Source of the DNA: Anaerolineales bacterium
GTDB lineage: Bacteria > Chloroflexota > Anaerolineae > Anaerolineales > Villigracilaceae
Assembly (NCBI GenBank): GCA_028689195.1
Contig: JAQTWR010000168.1
Location: 1-5,877 of the forward strand
DNA: 5,877 nt
Reading direction: 5' to 3'
Shown piece by piece: positions 1 to 4,057 of this stretch. The notes below the pieces were generated by a model. The model was not told the DNA's origin. It did no database searches and worked only from the letters and a program-made list of their open reading frames with translations. How positions within the stretch are numbered: the stretch's first letter is position 1; each line of letters opens with the position of its first letter. A program made the translations under genes and the position numbers.

Positions 1-553
1 AAATCGGGCGGCTGATAAAGTTCGAGGATGTGTCGCAAACCAACGGGACGCCGTCAGGCGCGACGGGTTCTTTGAAAAATTCCACGCCGTGAATTGTTTC
101 GTTCATGGTGAAATGTAGATACGCGGCTTTCGGATCCAGGTCGAGAGATTCAGGGACGCTGTTAAATCCGCTCGCCTCGGTGTTTGCCGCTGCGCGCGCC
201 GCGCCGAGTTTCTTCGCTTCCTTCAATGCGATCTTGCTCCACGCGCCGTTGACGATGTAATCGGCAGACGCGCCCGCGGGGCGCAGGTTCATCGCGACCA
301 TTGTGAATTGCAGCGTCGCGCCGCCTTGCAGGAACATAATCTTGTAGTTGGAGGGAATGCCGAGTAGTTCGCGCAAATCCGCTTCGGCGGTTTGAATCAC
401 GGCTTCAAATTCTTTCGAGCGGTGACTGATTTCCACAACGGACATGCCCGTGCCTTTGAAGTCGAGCAATTCAGATTGGGCTTGCTGCAACACTTCCAAC
501 GGCAGGGCGCCGGGACCGGGGTTGAAATTGTACGCGCGTTTTACGTCAGACAT
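1..553 (-). CDS. serC: Phosphoserine aminotransferase SerC, N-terminal half (cut by window edge)
   Basis: This is a PLP-dependent class V aminotransferase. It converts 3-phosphohydroxypyruvate and glutamate to O-phosphoserine and 2-oxoglutarate, the second step of cytosolic serine synthesis. I translated the minus strand by hand: 184 codons are visible with no stop, about half of the usual ~360 residues. Family landmarks are the N-terminal NFNPGPG (9-15), SHR (43-45), QGGAT (76-80), the W of NGAW (102-105), NETIHG (151-156) and D174 in VCDTSS followed by ISRPI. Spacing agrees closely with E. coli SerC, where Arg42, Trp102, Thr153 and Asp174 contact substrate or cofactor. The PLP-binding lysine (Lys198 in E. 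coli) would lie just outside the window, so catalytic completeness cannot be judged. The start is fixed by the motif spacing and by AAAGGAG six bases upstream. It is divergent from a cluster containing serA, the preceding pathway step. Confidence 0.96.
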   Translation of the reverse strand, partial: MSDVKRAYNFNPGPGALPLEVLQQAQSELLDFKGTGMSVVEISHRSKEFEAVIQTAEADLRELLGIPSNYKIMFLQGGATLQFTMVAMNLRPAGASADYIVNGAWSKIALKEAKKLGAARAAANTEASGFNSVPESLDLDPKAAYLHFTMNETIHGVEFFKEPVAPDGVPLVCDTSSNFISRPI

Positions 554-559
554 TTTTTT

Positions 560-566
560 CTCCTTT
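560..566 (-). promoter_or_regulatory. serC ribosome binding site
   Basis: On the minus strand this reads AAAGGAG, six bases before the serC ATG, a strong Shine-Dalgarno match that settles the start. It overlaps one copy (563-570) of an 8-bp direct repeat bounding the leader palindrome. Confidence 0.85.
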
Positions 567-680
567 GATTAAGTTCATATGTGCGTCGCGCCTCGCCGCG
601 CTAATTCATCTTGACGATTAGATTCTTTTCGCTGTCGGGAATTCTGCCAGTTTGGCGCGACGCACATTTACGCTTTGATT
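563..680. repeat. 8-bp direct repeats bracketing the serC leader palindrome
   Basis: CTTTGATT occurs at 563-570 and again at 673-680, just outside the inverted-repeat arms at 579-592 and 654-667. The arrangement resembles a target-site duplication around a small palindromic insertion of about 100 bp. Eight bases is short enough for chance to remain possible, and no transposase or other element hallmark is present. Confidence 0.4.
579..667. repeat. 14-bp perfect inverted repeat inside the predicted serC 5' leader
   Basis: Arms 579-592 and 654-667 are exact reverse complements (core GTGCGTCGCGCC against GGCGCGACGCAC), separated by 61 bases. A smaller inner hairpin is possible at 601-605/617-621. 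If serC is transcribed from the predicted promoter, its RNA would start about eight bases before the outer stem, and the stem would close about a dozen bases before the ribosome binding site. It is either a structured leader or a dispersed palindromic repeat. I recognise no named riboswitch class in it, and no U-run follows the stem in the serC direction. Confidence 0.6.
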
Positions 681-681
681 C

Positions 682-711
682 ATTATAACTTTTTGTCAGA
701 CAAATTTGCAA
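682..711 (-). promoter_or_regulatory. Putative serC promoter
   Basis: The minus strand has a perfect -10 TATAAT (687-682) and a 4/6 match to the -35 consensus, TTGCAA (711-706), with an 18-base spacer. The start point would fall near 675, giving a leader of roughly 120 bases. The -10 is the strong part and the -35 is weak, as is common for regulated promoters. Confidence 0.5.
692..704. promoter_or_regulatory. Operator-like palindrome TTTGTC-A-GACAAA
   Basis: This is a perfect 6-bp dyad with a single central base, lying within the -35/-10 spacer of the predicted serC promoter and 43 bases upstream of the -35 of the divergent promoter. A dimeric regulator bound here could block serC transcription and might affect the other direction. 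No regulator is encoded in the window, and arms this short can arise by chance. Confidence 0.3.
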
Positions 712-746
712 GAACAATTGACACTTTTCTCGCCTGATGGATGTCG

Positions 747-775
747 TTGACAAAGCATATCCCCATTGTTAGAAT
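747..775 (+). promoter_or_regulatory. Promoter for the flavoprotein-serA-DUF1015 cluster
   Basis: A consensus -35 TTGACA (747-752) is followed by a 17-base spacer and TAGAAT (770-775), a 5/6 match to the -10. Transcription would start near 782, leaving a leader of about 35 bases before the ATG at 817. A second TTGACA at 718-723 has no acceptable -10 at the right distance. Confidence 0.7.
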
Positions 776-816
776 GACTTGGCTCATCGAAAACGCGATG
801 CGGCAAGAGGATGTAA

Positions 817-1473
817 ATGACACAATTTCCCAAAACCGAGCAAAATCGAATCAAACGCCTGCCCAAACGCGGACATTACGACCGCGAGACTATCTATCGA
901 ATTTTAGATGAAGCGCTCATCTGCCATGTGGGATTTGCGGAGAATAATCAACCTTATGTGATTCCGATCAACTTTGCGCGGATGGACGATACGATTGTCC
1001 TGCACGGCGCGAAAGCCAGCCGATTATTGAAACATATCGAGGACGGGAATCCTGTTTGCGTCGAAGCGACTATTGTGGACGGTTTGGTTCTTGCGCGTTC
1101 CGTCTTTCACAGTTCAATCAACTATCGCTCGGTGGTTCTCTTTGGCGCGGGGCAAATCATCAAAGACGAAAATGAAAAAATGGCGGCGCTGGAAGCAATC
1201 ACCGAACATTTAATTCCCGGGCGTTGGAGCGAAGCGCGGCTGCCGAATCGCAAAGAGATGAACGCCACCAGCGTGGTATCCATTCAAATCGAACAAGCCT
1301 CGGCAAAAATACGCAGCGGTCCGCCAGGAGACGACGAGGCGGATTACGCGCTGCCAATTTGGGCGGGCGTGCTTCCGTTGCAAGAGACGGCTTCGCGCCC
1401 CATCCGCGACGAACTGATGACGCAAGAGATTCCCGCGCCGAAGTACGTCGCAAAATATTCGCGCAAGAAATAA
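817..1473 (+). CDS. NimA-like FMN-binding protein (pyridoxamine 5'-phosphate oxidase family)
   Basis: This 218-residue cytosolic protein belongs to the split-barrel flavin-binding group that includes NimA (nitroimidazole reductase) and other Pyridox_oxase_2-type proteins. Visible hallmarks are the basic N-terminus leading into the YDRETIYRILDEA helix (21-33), HVGF (37-40), PYVIPINFA (46-54), the LHGAKASRLL segment (62-71) expected to contact FMN, FHSSINYRSVVLFG (97-110), and a C-terminal KIRSGPPGDD...LPIWAGVLPL stretch (164-188) typical of the family. Length is normal and nothing seems missing. AAGAGG (805-810) lies six bases before the start. Known relatives bind flavin, but their substrates are mostly unknown, so neither nitroimidazole reduction nor PNP oxidation should be assumed. 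It heads the probable operon, 56 bases ahead of serA. Why it is linked to serine synthesis is unclear. Confidence 0.88.
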   Translation: MTQFPKTEQNRIKRLPKRGHYDRETIYRILDEALICHVGFAENNQPYVIPINFARMDDTIVLHGAKASRLLKHIEDGNPVCVEATIVDGLVLARSVFHSSINYRSVVLFGAGQIIKDENEKMAALEAITEHLIPGRWSEARLPNRKEMNATSVVSIQIEQASAKIRSGPPGDDEADYALPIWAGVLPLQETASRPIRDELMTQEIPAPKYVAKYSRKK

Positions 1474-1485
1474 AACGTCTACAAA

Positions 1486-1503
1486 CGCGACATAAATGTC
1501 GCG
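1486..1503. other. Small hairpin between the flavoprotein gene and serA
   Basis: A 7-bp perfect stem (CGCGACA/TGTCGCG) closes a four-base loop. No T-run follows on the plus strand, so it is not an intrinsic terminator and read-through into serA is expected. It could be a stability or processing element, or chance. Confidence 0.4.
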
Positions 1504-1517
1504 ATACGAAAACCCAC

Positions 1518-1522
1518 AGGAG
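1518..1522 (+). promoter_or_regulatory. serA ribosome binding site that decides the start
   Basis: AGGAG lies seven bases before the ATG at 1530. The same frame stays open upstream to an ATG at 1224, but that extension lies inside the preceding gene and encodes unrelated basic sequence. The 1530 start begins MKVLICD, a typical dehydrogenase N-terminus. Confidence 0.85.
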
Positions 1523-1529
1523 AACTCCC

Positions 1530-2429
1530 ATGAAAGTTTTAATTTGCGATAAGACCGAAAACGAATACATCGAACAAATGCGCGCCGCAGGTTTGACCGT
1601 AGACGTGCAGGATACCATTACGCCCGAAGACCTCTTCAAGGTTCTTCCCGCATACGACGGCATGGTCGTGCGCTCGCGCACCAAAGTCCGCAAGGATTTG
1701 ATTGACGTATGTCCCAACCTCAAAGTGATCGTGCGCGGCGGCGCGGGACTCGACACGATTGACCATGAGTACGCCAAATCCAAAGGCATTGCGGTGATGA
1801 ACACGCCGCTGGCGAATTCCGCTTCGGTGGCAGAGTTGGCAATCGGGTATATGCTGATGATGGCGCGTTCGCTGTATCAAGCCACCGCATCCGTCAAAGC
1901 CGAAAAATGGGACAAGAAAAGTTTCAACGGCGTGGAGATCGGCGGAAAAACGCTGGGGTTAATTGGCGTAGGAAATATTGGGAAAGAGGTCGCTAAACGC
2001 GCCGCAGTGATGGGCATGACCGTCGTCGCGTATGATCCGTATGTTAAAGAAATCGCGGGCATTCAACTCGTCTCGCTCGACGAACTTCTCGCGCAAGCCG
2101 ATTACATCAGCCTGCATTTGCCCAAGACAAAAGAATCCGCGAACATGATCGGCGCAGAGCAATTTGCAAAGATGAAGAACGGCGTGCGAATTATCAACTG
2201 CGCGCGCGGCGGAATCATTGACGATAACGCGCTGTACGAAGCGCTGACCAGCGGCAAGGTCGCGGGCGCCGCGCTGGATGTCTTCGCGGAAGAACCCCCC
2301 GCCGATTGGAAACTGGTCAAACTTGATAACGTAATCGCGTCCCCGCATATTGGCGCGTCCACCAAAGAAGCGCAAGCGAGAGTCGGCGCGGAAGTCGCGG
2401 ATAAATTGATCGCATTTGCGAAGAAATAA
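1530..2429 (+). CDS. serA: D-3-phosphoglycerate dehydrogenase, short form without ACT domain
   Basis: This NAD-dependent D-2-hydroxyacid dehydrogenase oxidises 3-phosphoglycerate to 3-phosphohydroxypyruvate, the entry step to serine. The 299 residues comprise a split substrate-binding domain and a central NAD domain. Landmarks are VRSRTKV (47-53), RGGAGLDTID (69-78), the GVGNIG Rossmann turn (146-151), acidic D169 at the end of the second strand, and the catalytic set R226 (NCARGG), E255 (FAEEP) and H273 (SPHIGAST). The Arg-Glu-His spacing of 29 and 47 equals that in human PHGDH as I remember it. The protein stops soon after the last helix, so the C-terminal ACT or intervening domains that confer serine feedback in longer SerA proteins are absent. 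Related dehydrogenases share this fold, but divergent serC and the RGGAGLDTID and SPHIGAST matches favour SerA. Confidence 0.93.
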   Translation: MKVLICDKTENEYIEQMRAAGLTVDVQDTITPEDLFKVLPAYDGMVVRSRTKVRKDLIDVCPNLKVIVRGGAGLDTIDHEYAKSKGIAVMNTPLANSASVAELAIGYMLMMARSLYQATASVKAEKWDKKSFNGVEIGGKTLGLIGVGNIGKEVAKRAAVMGMTVVAYDPYVKEIAGIQLVSLDELLAQADYISLHLPKTKESANMIGAEQFAKMKNGVRIINCARGGIIDDNALYEALTSGKVAGAALDVFAEEPPADWKLVKLDNVIASPHIGASTKEAQARVGAEVADKLIAFAKK

Positions 2430-2434
2430 TTTTT

Positions 2435-2493
2435 TTACGGAATACGCATCACGGATTACGAATTTCGTGATGCGTATTCCGTAATGCGTAATG
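2435..2493. repeat. 19-bp perfect hairpin plus tandem heptamers between serA and the DUF1015 gene
   Basis: Arms 2435-2453 and 2466-2484 are exact reverse complements around a 12-base loop. The right arm runs into two tandem copies of CGTAATG (2480-2486, 2487-2493). The whole segment is built from variants of a TTACG/AATACG unit and looks like a dispersed palindromic repeat. The T-run lies before the stem (2430-2436), not after it, so it is not an intrinsic terminator for the upstream genes. In the mRNA the stem would end just ahead of the next ribosome binding site and could affect translation or RNA decay. Confidence 0.75.
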
Positions 2494-2496
2494 AGG
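2493..2496 (+). promoter_or_regulatory. DUF1015 ribosome binding site that decides the start
   Basis: GAGG sits five bases before the ATG at 2502. The upstream in-frame ATG at 2484 overlaps the right arm of the hairpin, has no Shine-Dalgarno sequence, and would add only six residues encoded by repeat DNA. Confidence 0.65.
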
Positions 2497-2501
2497 CGTC
2501 C

Positions 2502-3818
2502 ATGAAAATCATCTCCGACATCGGCATTCAAATTCCCCAAGTGTATTTGCCTAAGGCGGGCGTCGACCTGACCAAATGGGCGGTCATCGCCTGCGACCAA
2601 TTTACGTCCGAGCCTGAGTATTGGCATGACGTGGAAAAAATCGTCGGCGACGCGCCGTCCACTTTGAATTTGACTTTCCCCGAAGTGCATCTTGAAAAAG
2701 ACGGCGCGGAAGAACGCATCCAAAACGTTCAAGTTGCCATGCAAAAATACATGGATGAAGGCGTCCTCGAACCGCGCGACGGATTTGTGTATGTTGAAAG
2801 AACCGTCGCAGGCAAGACGCGCAAGGGCGTTGTGTTGTGCCTCGACCTGGAATGCTATGATTACAACAAAGGCTCGTCGAGTCTCATCCGCGCGACGGAA
2901 GGAACAATTGTGGATCGCCTTCCTCCGCGCATCAAAATCCGCGAAGGCGCGGCGATGGAATTGCCCCACATCCTCGTGTTGATTGACGACCCAAATCATA
3001 CCGTCATCGAACCGCTGAACGCCGCAAAATTGAGTTTCGAGAAACTCTACGATTTCGACCTGATGCTCGGCAGCGGTCATCTGGCGGGGTACGCGGTCAA
3101 TGCGGAGTTTGAAAACAAAATCGTCGAAGCCCTGCGCGGACTTGCCAACCCCGAAACCTTCGCCGCAAAATATGGCGTCGGCAAAGACGAGCCTGTCCTG
3201 CTATTCGCAATGGGAGACGGCAATCACTCGCTCGCAACCGCCAAAGCGATTTGGGAAAAGAACAAAGCGCGGGTCGGCATGGATCATCCTTCGCGTTACG
3301 CGCTGGTTGAAATCGAAAACGTCCACGACAGCGGCTTGGAGTTCGAGCCGATTCATCGCGTGGCGTTTGGTTTGAAAAAAGATTTATTCGCCGAGTTGAA
3401 GAAAACTTTTGGAGATAACTTCAACTATTTCGACGTTGCCAGCCCCAACGAAATGATGCGCCGCGTTGAATCGGCGGAGGGCAAGAATCAATTAATCGGT
3501 TTGGTTGGCGGCGGAAGAAAATTCAGCGTCATCGAAATTTCAAACCCGTCGTCAAATCTCGCGGTCGGCACAATCCAATCTTTCCTCGACGCTTTTCTCA
3601 AAGACGGCGGCGCGGAAAAACTGGATTATGTTCACGGCGAAGATGTGGTCGAGCGTTTGGCGTTGCAGCCGAATAACGCGGGGTTCTACCTCGCGGGAAT
3701 GCATAAATCCGAGTTATTCAAGACCGTCATCCTCGACGGCGCTTTGCCGCGCAAGACCTTCTCGATGGGCGAAGCGCGCGAGAAGCGTTTTTATATGGAA
3801 GCGAGAAAAATTAGTTAA
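2502..3818 (+). CDS. DUF1015 family protein with ParB/SerK-like motif
   Basis: This is a 438-residue soluble protein of the DUF1015 family, whose biochemical function I cannot assign. Conserved-looking blocks in order: CDQFTSEPEYW (31-41); RATEGTIVDRLPPR (130-143), with a long stretch ending LVLIDDP (158-164); AMGDGNHSLATAKAIWE (236-252); ALVEIENVHDSGLEFEPIHR (267-286); KLDYVHGEDVV (373-383); and a C-terminal PRKTFSMGEAREKRF block (416-430). No signal peptide or membrane segment is seen. The DGNHS...ATAK box resembles the DGHHR-type signature of other DUF1015 proteins and of the ParB-like superfamily, which includes the archaeal serine kinase SerK. From memory, clostridial genomes also place such a gene, annotated as ParB-related, directly after serC and serA. 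A role in serine or phosphoserine metabolism is inferred. It lies 72 bases after serA, probably in the same transcript. Confidence 0.85.
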   Translation: MKIISDIGIQIPQVYLPKAGVDLTKWAVIACDQFTSEPEYWHDVEKIVGDAPSTLNLTFPEVHLEKDGAEERIQNVQVAMQKYMDEGVLEPRDGFVYVERTVAGKTRKGVVLCLDLECYDYNKGSSSLIRATEGTIVDRLPPRIKIREGAAMELPHILVLIDDPNHTVIEPLNAAKLSFEKLYDFDLMLGSGHLAGYAVNAEFENKIVEALRGLANPETFAAKYGVGKDEPVLLFAMGDGNHSLATAKAIWEKNKARVGMDHPSRYALVEIENVHDSGLEFEPIHRVAFGLKKDLFAELKKTFGDNFNYFDVASPNEMMRRVESAEGKNQLIGLVGGGRKFSVIEISNPSSNLAVGTIQSFLDAFLKDGGAEKLDYVHGEDVVERLALQPNNAGFYLAGMHKSELFKTVILDGALPRKTFSMGEAREKRFYMEARKIS

Positions 3819-3980
3819 CGCAAGTTGCCACCTTTACCAGTTTTTTTAGTTCTTTTGCCACGGATTACACGGATTTTCACTAATTTGAAAAAAAAATCCG
3901 CGCAAATCGGTGAAATCTGTGGCAAGGGTCTGAGATTTTTTTACCCAGAAAACATGGTAGCAACTTGGGTTAGTTAACGC
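3811..3980. mobile_element. Possible non-coding palindromic insertion (MITE-like) flanked by 11-bp direct repeats
   Basis: TTAGTTAACGC occurs at 3811-3821 and 3970-3980. Immediately inside are imperfect terminal inverted repeats, AAGTTGCCACC (3822-3832) and GGTAGCAACTT (3956-3966), matching at 10 of 11 positions. The right one is set back three bases. A second imperfect palindrome (3855-3925) is nested within. The left direct repeat contains the end of the DUF1015 gene including its stop, so an insertion there would have kept the protein intact. No reading frame is present inside, so any movement would need enzymes from elsewhere. Confidence 0.5.
3855..3925. repeat. Imperfect palindrome of the CCACGGATTACACGGATT type
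   Basis: Arms 3855-3876 and 3904-3925 pair at 19 of 22 positions around an A-rich centre, and CGGATT is repeated twice in the left arm. I recall closely similar sequences as abundant dispersed palindromes in several environmental bacterial phyla. That is memory, not a search. Confidence 0.65.
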
Positions 3981-4000
3981 TTTTGAGCGTTCGAGGAATT

Positions 4001-4041
4001 AAAAAGTAAGAGCCAGCGATAAACTGGCTCTTACTTTTTTT
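4001..4041. terminator. Bidirectional intrinsic terminator between convergent genes
   Basis: A perfect 16-bp stem (4001-4016 with 4024-4039) closes a seven-base loop. A T-run ends the stem on the plus strand (4035-4041), and the A-run at 4001-4005 gives the matching U-tract on the minus strand. It would end transcription both of the DUF1015 operon and of the leftward surface-protein gene, whose stop is 17 bases away. Confidence 0.9.
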
Positions 4042-4057
4042 ATCTATTCCGCATGGT

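Noticed and set aside
546..578. A 10-codon upstream frame on the minus strand overlapping the serC start
   Set aside because: It has no Shine-Dalgarno sequence, since the base of the leader stem occupies that position, and its sequence (MNLIKGEK...) is simply the serC RBS and A-run read in another frame.
579..667. Known riboswitch or T-box in the serC leader
   Set aside because: I could not find conserved core motifs of a T-box or of any riboswitch class I know. Only the inverted repeat is supportable.
1224..1529. N-terminal extension of the serA frame
   Set aside because: It lies within the flavoprotein gene, encodes arginine-rich sequence unlike any dehydrogenase, and a good AGGAG plus ATG is present at 1530.
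1199..1804. A 201-codon minus-strand frame
   Set aside because: It is antisense to the flavoprotein gene and serA, with no domain-like motifs and no ribosome site context. It is a shadow of GC-rich codon use.
2435..2484. Hairpin considered as an intrinsic terminator after serA
   Set aside because: The T-run precedes the stem and none follows it on the plus strand. On the minus strand the following bases are A, not U.
1959..3080. A 373-codon open frame on the minus strand, antisense to serA and the DUF1015 gene
   Set aside because: It runs across two well-supported genes and through the palindromic spacer, and its product is rich in F, H, R and D as typical antisense shadows are. It matches no family I recognise and has no credible start signal.
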